DNA from: Chitinophaga sp. 180180018-3
GTDB taxonomy: Bacteria; Bacteroidota; Bacteroidia; Chitinophagales; Chitinophagaceae
Assembly: GCF_037893185.1 (NCBI RefSeq)
Contig: NZ_CP140772.1
Span: 7,804,001-7,868,000 of the forward strand
Length of the DNA stretch: 64,000 nucleotides
Direction: 5' to 3'
Part shown: piece after piece, positions 1 through 8,379 of the stretch
How the letters are laid out: each line of letters starts with the position of its first letter
Numbering within the stretch: position 1 is the first letter of the stretch
Translations under genes and position numbers: made by a program
The notes under the pieces: generated by a model
Seen by the model: the letters and a program-made list of their open reading frames with translations, nothing else
What the model was told of the DNA's origin: nothing
Database searches by the model: none

Positions 1-543
1 GAATGCTTCATAACACAATTTCAACGCGTCGTAATGCTCCATAAACACGGCAAATACAACGTTACCATCTGTTTTCAGATACCTGGCCCTGGCGGCTATC
101 CCTCTGAAAGCTCTTGATATGCCTTCCGTGGTACGGTAATTATACAGCCAGTTATAGGTTTGCATATATCCGAACATTTCCATGAATGCCGGAGGTAAGA
201 TACCTGCACGCTCATTGATCTGGCTGTAAACGTAACGGGCAAACGAATACAGCGAATCTTCGCTGAAACGGGTGGTATCTGTGGCCAGGAAATGATCATA
301 TACAAGATCTGTGAATACTCCGCTGTAAAGCCCGCACGATGGCTTGAAGAAGAGCTTGGCCCGGGCTGTTACCGGATGCTGGTCAGTAAAGTTGTCGATC
401 GACCGGTGAATACGAATACCCTGCTGTATACCGGCGTTGTAAGCTGTTAGCTGTTTTTTTCCTTTCACAAAGTCTGCTATAAGATTGCCGGTGATCAGTT
501 CCGGTTGCCGGAACGATAAGTAAGCATGGGCCAAATGATTCAT
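1..543 (-). CDS. Acyl carrier protein phosphodiesterase family protein (3' end cut by window edge)
   Basis: The reading frame starts at the ATG complementary to 541-543 and stays open for 181 codons to the window edge, so the C-terminus is missing. The N-terminus reads MNHLAHAYLSF, followed by ELITGNLIADFVKGKK and IRIHRSIDNFTDQHP. This is the pattern of the AcpH/DUF479 family, HD-like hydrolases that remove phosphopantetheine from acyl carrier protein. The His and Asp residues in NHLAHAYLS, ADFVKG and HRSIDNFTD match the metal-site positions of that fold. The family's usual length is about 190-200 residues, so little is lost. The biochemical role of Bacteroidota members is inferred from the family only. 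Confidence 0.85.
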   Translation of the reverse strand, partial: MNHLAHAYLSFRQPELITGNLIADFVKGKKQLTAYNAGIQQGIRIHRSIDNFTDQHPVTARAKLFFKPSCGLYSGVFTDLVYDHFLATDTTRFSEDSLYSFARYVYSQINERAGILPPAFMEMFGYMQTYNWLYNYRTTEGISRAFRGIAARARYLKTDGNVVFAVFMEHYDALKLCYEAF

Positions 544-1018
544 GCTTACAAGGTACGTATTTATGCCGAACGGAACCTGACCAGAACGGATAGCGAAGAG
601 GATGGTAAGTAATTGTAAATGAAATAATTATATAACGGAAGATAGATACTTTGGCGGGGTTGCATTTGTTAAAACCCATTCAGTATATCATCTTCCCACA
701 GCAAATTCAACCGAATGCAGGCTGGTATTGCGATCAGGCGTTTTGGGAGTTGTTTGAAACGGGTCTGTATTTCCATCCATTTTAACAATATCTTAACTCC
801 GGCCAATGCAACATTGGCAAGTTGACACCAACACACAGACTATGGCTGCTCTGTATTTGCAGGTGTTCGCGTGCGGTCAGGCGGACGTTCATAAGCGGAT
901 AACCCAACTTTTCGAGTGCTTCCATCAGTAAAGTATGCCTTGACCACCCACCCGTTCGTGTAGTAGCTTTGAACTGTCAAAAGCGAAAAGCATTTCAAAA
1001 ACATAAATTTTTTCCGCC
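544..1018. other. Intergenic stretch without a supportable gene
   Basis: This 475-base stretch separates the divergent AcpH-like and PepSY-like genes and must carry both promoters. Short open stretches exist on both strands, for example about 50 codons on the + strand ending at 785 and about 60 codons on the - strand ending near 790. None has a convincing start, ribosome binding site or recognisable family. I see no hairpin or tRNA. The AT-rich bases just before 1019 probably hold the promoter and ribosome binding site of the downstream gene. Confidence 0.4.
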
Positions 1019-1471
1019 ATGAAAAAACTTATCTTATTAATCAGTGCAGCCCTGTTAATGAGCGTCAATGTACTCTTTGCAGGCCCTTATGAAACTACTG
1101 TCAACAACAAAATCAACAGTACTTTCAATGAATCCTTTACCGGTGCCACCAACGTAAAATGGTATACCGATGATAACAAAACATTTACCGCCAAGTTTAC
1201 CATGAGTAACACTAAGGTAACTGCCTTCTTCAAAGATGATGGTACATTGCTGGCCACTTCGCGGTACCTTCAGGCAGATCAGCTGCCGCTGAAATTAGCC
1301 TGCAAACTGAACAAAAAGTATCCGAACGAAAGCATTTACTGTGTAGTGGAATATACTGCCGGCGAGGTGATGACCTACTTTGTGACCCTGGAAGGACAGG
1401 ATACCTGGACTGTTATCAAGTCAGATGAATATGGTAACATGAAGGTCTATAACAAACTCAAAAAAGCTTAG
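1019..1471 (+). CDS. Exported PepSY-like small periplasmic protein
   Basis: A 150-residue protein with a clear signal peptide: MKK, then a hydrophobic stretch of about 16 residues, cleaved near LFAGP. The mature part has the pattern NESFTGATNVKWYTDDNKTF followed by TAKFTMSNTKVTAFFKDDGTLLAT. This is typical of the small PepSY-like or beta-lactamase-inhibitor-like proteins (DUF2874 type) common in Chitinophagaceae: a KW-aromatic strand, then a variable strand, then F-x-DDG. Such proteins are periplasmic and their partner is unknown. It is monocistronic, with a hairpin terminator right after the stop. Confidence 0.7.
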   Translation: MKKLILLISAALLMSVNVLFAGPYETTVNNKINSTFNESFTGATNVKWYTDDNKTFTAKFTMSNTKVTAFFKDDGTLLATSRYLQADQLPLKLACKLNKKYPNESIYCVVEYTAGEVMTYFVTLEGQDTWTVIKSDEYGNMKVYNKLKKA

Positions 1472-1492
1472 TTTTAGTTGTGTTAAAAATAC

Positions 1493-1526
1493 ATGGCCCG
1501 TGGCTTTTGCCATGGGCTCTTTTGTT
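1493..1526 (+). terminator. Rho-independent terminator of the PepSY-like gene
   Basis: The arms GCCCGTGGC and GCCATGGGC pair with one G-U over a short loop and are followed by a T-rich run (TCTTTTGTTTT). The hairpin starts about 20 bases after the stop codon at 1471. Confidence 0.75.
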
Positions 1527-1561
1527 TTATTCACATCCCGCTCGTCCACCAAAAATTATCT

Positions 1562-1569
1562 TAACTTTG
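1562..1569 (+). promoter_or_regulatory. Bacteroidota -7 box TAACTTTG
   Basis: TAACTTTG matches the Bacteroidota sigma-A -7 consensus TAnnTTTG. It lies about 55 bases before the deoxyhypusine-synthase-like gene at 1624. I see no good TTG -33 element at the expected distance, so the call rests on the -7 box and position. Confidence 0.45.
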
Positions 1570-1623
1570 CTGCCTGTTAAGGCATTATTAGCCAGACTGT
1601 TAATGTATAAATGATTAAATGAC

Positions 1624-2598
1624 ATGAACAAGGGACCCGTTTCTCAATTTATTCAGCACCATTACCGCCACTTTAACGCAGCTGCATTGGTGGATGCTGC
1701 CAAAGGATATGAAACACACCTGCTGGAAGGTGGTAAAATGATGGTAACTCTGGCCGGTGCGATGAGTACGGCAGAACTGGGCATTTCTTTCGCAGAAATG
1801 ATCCGTCAGGGTAAAGTGGATATTATCTCCTGTACTGGTGCCAACCTGGAAGAAGATATCATGAACCTGGTAGCACATACTCACTACAAAAGAGTTCCTA
1901 ACTACCGCGATCTGAGTCCTCAGGAAGAATGGGATCTGCTGGAACAAGGCTTTAACCGCGTAACCGATACCTGTATTCCTGAAGAAGAAGCTTTCCGCCG
2001 CATCCAGCGCCATATCTACAAGATCTGGAAAGATGCCGAAGAAAAAGGTGAACGCTATTTCCCGCACGAATATATGTACAAGCTCCTGCTGAGCGGCGTG
2101 ATGAAAGAGCATTACGAAATTGATACTAAACACAGCTGGATGATCGCAGCTGCTGAGAAAAATATTCCTATCATCGTACCAGGTTGGGAAGATAGCACCA
2201 TGGGTAACATCTTCGCCTCCTATTGCATCAAGGGCGAGCTGAAATCTTCTACTATGAAGAGTGGTATCGAATACATGGTGTTCCTGTCAGACTGGTACCG
2301 CAAAAACTCATCTGGTAAAGGAGTTGGATTCTTCCAGATTGGTGGTGGTATTGCCGGTGATTTCCCGATCTGCGTTGTACCGATGATGTATCAGGATCTG
2401 GAATGGACAGATGTTCCATTCTGGAGCTATTTCTGCCAGATCTCCGATTCTACTACCTCTTATGGTTCTTACTCAGGCGCTGTGCCCAACGAGAAGATCA
2501 CCTGGGGCAAACTCGATATTCATACGCCTAAATTCATTGTAGAGTCAGATGCTACGATTGTGGCTCCGCTGATCTTTGCATACGTGTTAGGCTGGTAA
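1624..2598 (+). CDS. Deoxyhypusine synthase family protein
   Basis: A 324-residue soluble protein of the deoxyhypusine synthase fold. Diagnostic stretches are MMVTLAGAMSTAELGISFAEM near the N-terminus, SCTGANLEEDIMNLVAHTHY, VPGWEDSTMGNIFASY, the glycine-rich FFQIGGGIAGDF, and NEKITWGKL near the C-terminus. The lysine of that last segment corresponds to the lysine that carries the aminobutyl intermediate in eukaryotic enzymes. These enzymes are NAD-dependent and use spermidine. Bacteria have no eIF5A, so the true acceptor is probably another one, such as a polyamine (homospermidine-type synthesis). That is inference. The gene is monocistronic and ends in a strong hairpin shared with the convergent hemW. 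Confidence 0.85.
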   Translation: MNKGPVSQFIQHHYRHFNAAALVDAAKGYETHLLEGGKMMVTLAGAMSTAELGISFAEMIRQGKVDIISCTGANLEEDIMNLVAHTHYKRVPNYRDLSPQEEWDLLEQGFNRVTDTCIPEEEAFRRIQRHIYKIWKDAEEKGERYFPHEYMYKLLLSGVMKEHYEIDTKHSWMIAAAEKNIPIIVPGWEDSTMGNIFASYCIKGELKSSTMKSGIEYMVFLSDWYRKNSSGKGVGFFQIGGGIAGDFPICVVPMMYQDLEWTDVPFWSYFCQISDSTTSYGSYSGAVPNEKITWGKLDIHTPKFIVESDATIVAPLIFAYVLGW

Positions 2599-2613
2599 AC
2601 AACTATTTGCTAT

Positions 2614-2660
2614 AAAAAAAGCAGCCAGAAACATATAACATGTTTCTGGCTGCTTTTTTA
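2614..2660. terminator. Bidirectional terminator between DHS-like gene and hemW
   Basis: A perfect 13-bp stem (2621-2633 with 2641-2653, GCAGCCAGAAACA and its complement) has a 7-base loop. It is flanked by A7 on the left and T7 on the right, so it can end transcription from both convergent genes. Confidence 0.9.
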
Positions 2661-2670
2661 TAGCTGATCA

Positions 2671-3795
2671 CTAAACAAACAATTCCCCCGCAATTCCATC
2701 GGCGAACAAACGGCCGGCATTGGTCAGGCGCAGGGTTTCTCCGAGATGTTCCATCCGGCCATTGGCAATGAATGGCTGGCTATGAGCCAGCAGATGTGTC
2801 GTTAACGCAGTACCGAATCTTTCTGCGACCCATTCCAGATTGCAACCGGCAGAAGTCCGGAGCGCAGTCATAACATATTCATTAAACTGCATGGCGGTAG
2901 TCAGTGATTCCCGCTCAAACGGGATAACACCATTGGCAATACTTTTTACATATTGCGTATTGTTGGAAACATTCCATTGCCGGGAAGTTCCGTTAAACGA
3001 ATGTGCTGAAGGCCCAAGCCCAAGGTATGGTTTCCCCTGCCAGTAGCTGCTGTTATGCCGGGAATGCCAGCCGGGCAGTGCAAAATTAGAGATTTCGTAA
3101 TGCTCATAACCGGCTGCATGCAGCCAGTTCATCAGCAGCTCAAAATGTCGCGCTGCTTTATCCGGATCAGTGGCCTCCATTTTCTTCTTCCTGATAAAAA
3201 GATCCAGTGCAGTACCCGGTTCTACTGTTAAAGCATAACAGGAGAGATGAGGGATGCCCAGAGCTATTGCCTGTTTTACGTTCTGTTCCCAGCCTTCATC
3301 GGTGAGTGTAGGCCCTCCGTAAATAAGATCGATGGTAATATTGCTAAAACCTGTTTCCTGGGCCAGCTGTATACATTCCAGCGCCTGCCGGCTGTTATGC
3401 GCCCGGTTCATCCAGGTAAGGTCCTGCTCATGAAACGACTGTACTCCTATGCTCAAACGATTGATGCCAGTGGCTTTCAGCATCTCCAGTTTTTCTTTGT
3501 TCAGGTCATCGGGGTTGGCTTCCAGGGTAATCTCTGCATCTCCGGCTACCGGAAAATATTGTTTTATCCCTGCCAGCAGCAGCTGCAATTCTTCTGCAGT
3601 CAACAAACTGGGAGTACCTCCTCCGAAATAAATGGTTTGTACGGTGGCGCCTGCGAGATAATCTTTTTGCAGCGCCATTTCCTGCAACAGACTTTTTACC
3701 ACTGCACCCTGCCGGGCAACTGACGTGGAAAAATGAAAGTTGCAATAGTAGCAGGCCTGTTTACAGAACGGTATGTGTAAGTAAATTCCTGCCAT
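2671..3795 (-). CDS. hemW: Radical SAM heme chaperone HemW
   Basis: A 374-residue radical SAM protein. The N-terminus MAGIYLHIPFCKQACYYC carries the CxxxCxxC iron-sulfur motif at C11, C15 and C18. The residue two after the last Cys is Phe, not the extra Cys of the true coproporphyrinogen oxidase HemN. FGGGTPS and the HemW heme-binding signature HNxxYW (HNSSYWQGKPYLGLGPSAHS) are present. The role is therefore heme trafficking to respiratory proteins rather than porphyrin oxidation; many databases still call this family HemN-like. It converges on the DHS-like gene and stands alone. Confidence 0.92.
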   Translation of the reverse strand: MAGIYLHIPFCKQACYYCNFHFSTSVARQGAVVKSLLQEMALQKDYLAGATVQTIYFGGGTPSLLTAEELQLLLAGIKQYFPVAGDAEITLEANPDDLNKEKLEMLKATGINRLSIGVQSFHEQDLTWMNRAHNSRQALECIQLAQETGFSNITIDLIYGGPTLTDEGWEQNVKQAIALGIPHLSCYALTVEPGTALDLFIRKKKMEATDPDKAARHFELLMNWLHAAGYEHYEISNFALPGWHSRHNSSYWQGKPYLGLGPSAHSFNGTSRQWNVSNNTQYVKSIANGVIPFERESLTTAMQFNEYVMTALRTSAGCNLEWVAERFGTALTTHLLAHSQPFIANGRMEHLGETLRLTNAGRLFADGIAGELFV

Positions 3796-3876
3796 GTTCC
3801 TGGTATTGTTTCAAAATATTGTTCATTATCAGCAAAGGTAAGCATAGCCCCGCAGGTCAACTATAGACTATTTTAA

Positions 3877-3884
3877 TATATTTG
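3877..3884 (+). promoter_or_regulatory. Bacteroidota -7 box TATATTTG
   Basis: An exact TAnnTTTG match 109 bases before the GTG start at 3993. It overlaps the 5' end of the longest open frame (3882), so transcription would start after that point. This supports the shorter DUF4271 start. Confidence 0.5.
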
Positions 3885-3992
3885 CTCCGGAAAAACGCGT
3901 TTCCATTTGGTGATGTAATCCGGACAGTGTTAATTGCCGCAGAAACGTTTATTGGAGAACCGATTTTAAAGTCATTGCAAAATATTTTCCTG

Positions 3993-5063
3993 GTGCGAAA
4001 CTGGTTACTGCTGTTATTTATTCTGGGGTATTTGCCTGTATTGGCACAAACTAATGATTCCGCCGCGCCTAAACGTCCGGTGGTAAAGAAAAAACCGGTG
4101 GTCACCCGTGTAACTGGCGATTCCTCCCGGCCCAGGGTACATGTCCTTCCGGTGAAAAAGGATTCAATACATGCGCGTGCTGCCGTACGGAAAGATAGTA
4201 GCCGTGCCGGGGCGCCCGTAACGGCCGGCATTGCCAGATCTCCGAAAGATACCAGCGCTCCGGCAAAAGATACGCTTGTAGCTGCCGCTAAGCCGAAGCC
4301 GTTATCTGCATATGATATCTATATGAAAAAACTGGCGCAGGAGAATGTTTTCCTGAAGCCGGATAAACCGGTTTTTACCGATACCAACCCGTTACGCCCC
4401 TACCGCGATATGGACTGGCTCATTTACGTAATGGCCGGAATTCTATTGCTGCTGAGTGTGATACGCCTCTCTTACCGCAAATATTTCTCTGATCTTTTCA
4501 GGGCATTTCTGAATCCCACATTAAGCCAGCGCCAGCTGAAAGATCAGCTGTCGCAGTCGCCTTTTCCTAACTTCCTGTTGAATGTATTCTTCGCCATCGC
4601 GCTGGGATTATATTTTTACCTGGTGTTATACCGCCAGCAGGTATTTCCGCAGGCTGAGCCATGGTTGCTGATTCCGGGACTGGTGGTGCTTGTGGCTGCA
4701 GTGTATGGATTTAAATACATTATGCTGCGTTTCTGTGGCTGGTTGTTTGGCAATTCAGAGCTGGCAGATGCCTATATTTTTATTTTGTATCTCATCAATA
4801 AGATATTAGGGGTGTTATTGGTGCCTTTCCTGGTTATTATTGCATTTTGTAAGCCCGAAATAGCCCGTACATTCCTATATATATCTTTGTTTTTTATTGT
4901 ATTACTCATTATCTACAGGTATATTAGGTCTTATTCCCTGGTCCGTCAATACCTATCTTTCAGCAAATTGCATTTTTTTCTTTACCTTTGCGCATTCGAA
5001 GTAGCGCCAGTTTTAATATTAACCAAGGTGCTGCAGAATATCTGGTTAACTGGTAATCCCTGA
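3993..5063 (+). CDS. DUF4271 integral membrane protein
   Basis: The frame is open from 3882, but I chose the GTG at 3993. It gives a clean signal peptide (MRNWLLLLFILGYLPVLAQ) and lies downstream of the -7 box at 3877-3884. The protein has about 356 residues. After a Pro/Lys/Ser-rich periplasmic linker (about residues 20-105), it carries about six hydrophobic segments, among them DWLIYVMAGILLLLSVI, NFLLNVFFAIALGLYFYLV and PWLLIPGLVVLVAAVYG. This is the architecture of DUF4271, a Bacteroidota family of unknown function. It sits 35 bases before hemD, an arrangement suggesting one transcript. Confidence 0.75.
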   Translation: MRNWLLLLFILGYLPVLAQTNDSAAPKRPVVKKKPVVTRVTGDSSRPRVHVLPVKKDSIHARAAVRKDSSRAGAPVTAGIARSPKDTSAPAKDTLVAAAKPKPLSAYDIYMKKLAQENVFLKPDKPVFTDTNPLRPYRDMDWLIYVMAGILLLLSVIRLSYRKYFSDLFRAFLNPTLSQRQLKDQLSQSPFPNFLLNVFFAIALGLYFYLVLYRQQVFPQAEPWLLIPGLVVLVAAVYGFKYIMLRFCGWLFGNSELADAYIFILYLINKILGVLLVPFLVIIAFCKPEIARTFLYISLFFIVLLIIYRYIRSYSLVRQYLSFSKLHFFLYLCAFEVAPVLILTKVLQNIWLTGNP

Positions 5064-5098
5064 TTATCGCCTATTGTTAACACAAGAGCAAAAAACGT

Positions 5099-5890
5099 AT
5101 GATTAAAGGCGGGCCAAAAAAAGATTTGCAAGGAAAACAAATTCAGTCAATCCTAATTTCTCAACCTAAGCCTGAAACAGAGAAATCACCCTACTATGAC
5201 CTGGCCAGAAAATTTAACGTCAGGTTGGATTTTTTCCCGTTCATCAGAGTGGAAGGTTTGCCAGCAAAAGAGTTCAGGAAACAGAAGATCGACATCCTCA
5301 ACTTTACGGCGGTTATTTTTACCAGCCGTAATGCAGTGGACCATTTCTTCCGTATTTGCGAAGAAATGAAGATTAAAGTATCGCAGGACTGCAAATATTT
5401 TTGCATTACTGAAGCTGTAGCGCTGTATTTACAGAAATTCATTCTCTATCGTAAAAGAAAGGTCTTCTATGGCGCTGATGGTTCTACCAAAGGTGTCCTC
5501 GAAGTAATGAACAAACACAAGGATAACGAGAAGTTCCTGTTCCCGAGTTCAGACAGCCAGAAGAAAGATATTGAAGAATGGCTGAAGGGAAATAAGTGCG
5601 AGTATGCGGCTGCCACCCTTTACAAAACAGTTTCCACTGACGTGAAGGAAGTGCTGGCTGCGACCGCTTATGATATGATCGTGTTCTTTAGTCCTTCAGG
5701 GGTGAAGTCATTGTTTGAGAATGTACCTGAATTTGTACAGAATGGCACCCATATCGGCGCCTTCGGACCCACTACCTCTGCGGCTGTTGAAGAGGCGGGG
5801 TTAAGACTGGATGTTAAGGCTCCTCTCCCACAGGCACCATCGATGGTAGCTGCTTTGGAGCTGTATCTCAGCAACCTGGGTAAGAAATAA
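5099..5890 (+). CDS. hemD: Uroporphyrinogen-III synthase
   Basis: A 263-residue protein with the two-lobed HemD pattern. Signs are ILISQPKPETEKSPYYDL at the start, FTAVIFTSRNAVDHFFR in lobe one, FLFPSSDSQKKDIEEWL in the hinge region, and DMIVFFSPSGVKSLFENV followed by IGAFGPTTSAAVEEAGL. HemD closes hydroxymethylbilane to uroporphyrinogen III in heme synthesis. Sequence conservation is low in this family, but the order of motifs is right. It follows the DUF4271 gene, and a long hairpin (repeat copy A) lies 31 bases after its stop. Confidence 0.85.
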   Translation: MIKGGPKKDLQGKQIQSILISQPKPETEKSPYYDLARKFNVRLDFFPFIRVEGLPAKEFRKQKIDILNFTAVIFTSRNAVDHFFRICEEMKIKVSQDCKYFCITEAVALYLQKFILYRKRKVFYGADGSTKGVLEVMNKHKDNEKFLFPSSDSQKKDIEEWLKGNKCEYAAATLYKTVSTDVKEVLAATAYDMIVFFSPSGVKSLFENVPEFVQNGTHIGAFGPTTSAAVEEAGLRLDVKAPLPQAPSMVAALELYLSNLGKK

Positions 5891-5921
5891 TAGCGAATTA
5901 AGAATAAAATAATTTAGAATT

Positions 5922-5986
5922 ATAAAGCAAAGATCTTAGCGAATAATGTTAGTCATCAATATTATTCCCTAAGATCTTTGCTTTAT
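5922..5986. repeat. CTTAGCG hairpin element, copy A
   Basis: A 26-bp inverted repeat (5922-5947 with 5961-5986, one mismatch) around a 13-base loop. Its core AAAGATCTTAGCGAAT matches the family consensus GAAG-NN-CTTAGCG closely, with A for G at the first position. It lies 31 bases after the hemD stop, on an AT-rich background with GAATTAAG-like sequence. It may act as a terminator or 3'-end stabiliser of the hemD transcript. Confidence 0.85.
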
Positions 5987-6060
5987 TTCTTGCTTTTCTT
6001 AAAAAAAGAAATTTCTTTGTGTAGAAATTCTATCAATCAACTCATCGCTTTCCGGAATCC

Positions 6061-8109
6061 ATGAATAAGCTTATCAGCGAAACAAGCCCGTACTTGCAAC
6101 AGCATGCCCATAATCCGGTGGATTGGTATCCATGGGGAGAAGAGGCATTGCAGCGGGCATTGAAGGAAGATAAGCCTATCCTGGTGAGCATTGGATATGC
6201 GGCCTGCCACTGGTGTCATGTAATGGAGCGGGAAAGCTTCGAGAACCCGGCTACGGCGGCCGTCATGAATGAACATTTTATCAATATTAAGATCGACCGG
6301 GAAGAAAGGCCCGACCTGGATCATATCTACATGGATGCGGTGCAGGCTATGACCGGCGCCGGTGGCTGGCCGCTGAACGTTTTTCTGACACCGGAGAAAA
6401 AGCCCTTTTATGGCGGCACCTACTTCCCGCCGGTGCAGGCCTATAACCGCCCTTCATGGACAGATGTGCTCTTGTCGCTGGCCGATGCTTTTCAGAATAA
6501 GCGGCAGGATATTGAGATGCAGGCCGAAAACCTGGTGCAGCATATTGCACAATCAGCCCAATTGGGGATGCAGGCCGGTCCTGCTTCCCTGGTGAAGATC
6601 CCGGTGGAGGAATTATTCACCCGGTCGCAGTGCGATAGTATCTGTGAGAATATCCTGAAACAGGCCGATACCCGCTGGGGCGGATTTGGCCGGGCTCCCA
6701 AGTTTCCGCAAACATTTACCATCGCTTATCTTCTGCGTTATCATTATGCATTCGGACATCCGGCAGCACTGCAACAGGCGTTGCTGTCGCTCAACAAAAT
6801 GTTACAGGGCGGGCTTTACGATCAGCTGGGTGGTGGCTTTGCCCGCTATTCCACTGATGAAAAATGGCTGGCACCACATTTTGAAAAGATGCTGTACGAT
6901 AATGCTCTCCTGATAGATGTGCTATGCGATGCTTACCAGCTGACCCGCAATGAGAGCTATGCCCGCACCATTGCAGATACCTTGGAATTCATCGTTCGTG
7001 AAATGACTGCACCGGAAGGCGGATTCTATTCTGCGCTGGATGCGGATTCCGAAGGGGTGGAAGGAAAGTTCTATACCTGGAGTAAAGCAGACATCGATCA
7101 TATATTGGGAGAGCATGCAAAGGTGTTTTGCGAATATTATGATATAAGTGAGCATGGAAACTGGGAAGAACAGAATATATTGTGGGTACGGGAACCCCTG
7201 TTGTCTTTTGCGGCGGCAGGAGGATACAATGTTGAGGAGCTGGAGGAGACGCTGAAAGAAAGCCGCGCGAAACTGATGGCCGTCAGGGCAGCGCGTATCC
7301 GGCCGGGGTTAGACGATAAAGTATTACTGGCCTGGAATGCGATGATGGTGCATGCCTGCTGTAAAGCGTTTTCGGCGCTGGGAACAGAGGAATACCGGCA
7401 GATGGCTATTCGCAACATGGAGTTTTGCCTGGCCAGATTCCGGCAGGAGCCAGGGAAACAGGCATTTTTTCACACCTGGAAACAAACGGCAAAGTATCCG
7501 GCTTTCCTGGATGATTATGCCTGCCTGGTGAGGGCGCTGATAGCATTGCAGGAAGTGACCGGGAATACAGCGTATTTGTATCAGGCAAGGGAAATCTCGG
7601 AATTTGTAGTGCAGCATTTCAGTGATGAAAAGCAGCTTTTCTTTTACTATACCATTGAGGGGCAGGAAGATGTGATTATCCGGAGGAAAGAAGTATACGA
7701 CGGGGCGGTGCCCAGTGGTAATGCGGTGATGATGCAGAACCTTTGGTATCTGTCTGTTGTTTTTGATCATAAAGAATGGGCAGAAAGGTGTGTGGAAGCG
7801 GTTTCCGGTCTTTCCCAGACCATAGTCCGTTACCCTACTTCTTTTGGCGTGTGGGCGAGCCAGTTATTGCAGCTGGTGAAAGGTACCCCGGAACTGGCCA
7901 TTGTAGGCAGTCATTTCAGGGAAAGGATGAATGAGGCCGGCCGTTGGTTCCTGCCATTCAGGGTGCTGTTGGGCGCAGAAAAAAATAATGCAGCTATCCC
8001 TTTGTTGAACGATCGGGAACGGGAAAATGAGACCCTGGTGTATTTGTGCAAAGATTATCATTGCATTAAGCCAGTGCGTTATATAGAAGAAATTATTAAT
8101 TTAATATAA
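6061..8109 (+). CDS. Thioredoxin domain-containing protein, YyaL/SSP411 family (DUF255)
   Basis: A 682-residue protein. The N-terminal DUF255 thioredoxin-like domain (about residues 1-165) carries [13 protein letters not shown], then [13 protein letters not shown] with the CxxC pair, then [11 protein letters not shown]. The rest is an alpha/alpha-toroid like N-acylglucosamine epimerase or glycosyl hydrolase folds, with [22 protein letters not shown] and [14 protein letters not shown]. The family (SPATA20 in animals) is widely conserved, cytosolic and of uncertain function. It stands alone, downstream of repeat copy A. The length is typical for the family. Confidence 0.9.
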   Translation: MNKLISETSPYLQQHAHNPVDWYPWGEEALQRALKEDKPILVSIGYAACHWCHVMERESFENPATAAVMNEHFINIKIDREERPDLDHIYMDAVQAMTGAGGWPLNVFLTPEKKPFYGGTYFPPVQAYNRPSWTDVLLSLADAFQNKRQDIEMQAENLVQHIAQSAQLGMQAGPASLVKIPVEELFTRSQCDSICENILKQADTRWGGFGRAPKFPQTFTIAYLLRYHYAFGHPAALQQALLSLNKMLQGGLYDQLGGGFARYSTDEKWLAPHFEKMLYDNALLIDVLCDAYQLTRNESYARTIADTLEFIVREMTAPEGGFYSALDADSEGVEGKFYTWSKADIDHILGEHAKVFCEYYDISEHGNWEEQNILWVREPLLSFAAAGGYNVEELEETLKESRAKLMAVRAARIRPGLDDKVLLAWNAMMVHACCKAFSALGTEEYRQMAIRNMEFCLARFRQEPGKQAFFHTWKQTAKYPAFLDDYACLVRALIALQEVTGNTAYLYQAREISEFVVQHFSDEKQLFFYYTIEGQEDVIIRRKEVYDGAVPSGNAVMMQNLWYLSVVFDHKEWAERCVEAVSGLSQTIVRYPTSFGVWASQLLQLVKGTPELAIVGSHFRERMNEAGRWFLPFRVLLGAEKNNAAIPLLNDRERENETLVYLCKDYHCIKPVRYIEEIINLI

Positions 8110-8272
8110 TAATTATGTAACTTGCCTGTCGTAAGGGGAGACAGCGATTCAATAATTGTTGTTACGTTTATATAATAAAATGTTAAAAGAAGCGTTTAAA
8201 CTACTTGCAGATCGGTTGTAAGCGGAATTGAAAAAGTTGGTAAAAAAGTCACTACGGATTAAAATTAATTGT

Positions 8273-8280
8273 TACATTTG
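8273..8280 (+). promoter_or_regulatory. -7 box TACATTTG upstream of gldK
   Basis: An exact TAnnTTTG match 99 bases before the gldK start. It would drive the gldKLMN transcript with a leader of about 90 bases. No clear -33 TTG is seen at 17-22 bases upstream. Confidence 0.5.
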
Positions 8281-8379
8281 CTATCTTTCATATAAACAAA
8301 GCGGGTGATAAAATGAGATACGTGATCCCTTGTATACAGGCAAAATGCACCAGGCTGGTTAATAGAAAAAAATATTCTG

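Noticed and set aside
636..785. A short + strand open stretch ending HPF near 785
   Set aside because: Reads somewhat protein-like but has no ATG or good start and no family; too short to support.
1615..2133. A 172-codon frame on the - strand opposite the DHS-like gene
   Set aside because: It lies wholly under a strongly recognised gene, has no family and has a shadow-like composition (Phe/His-rich).
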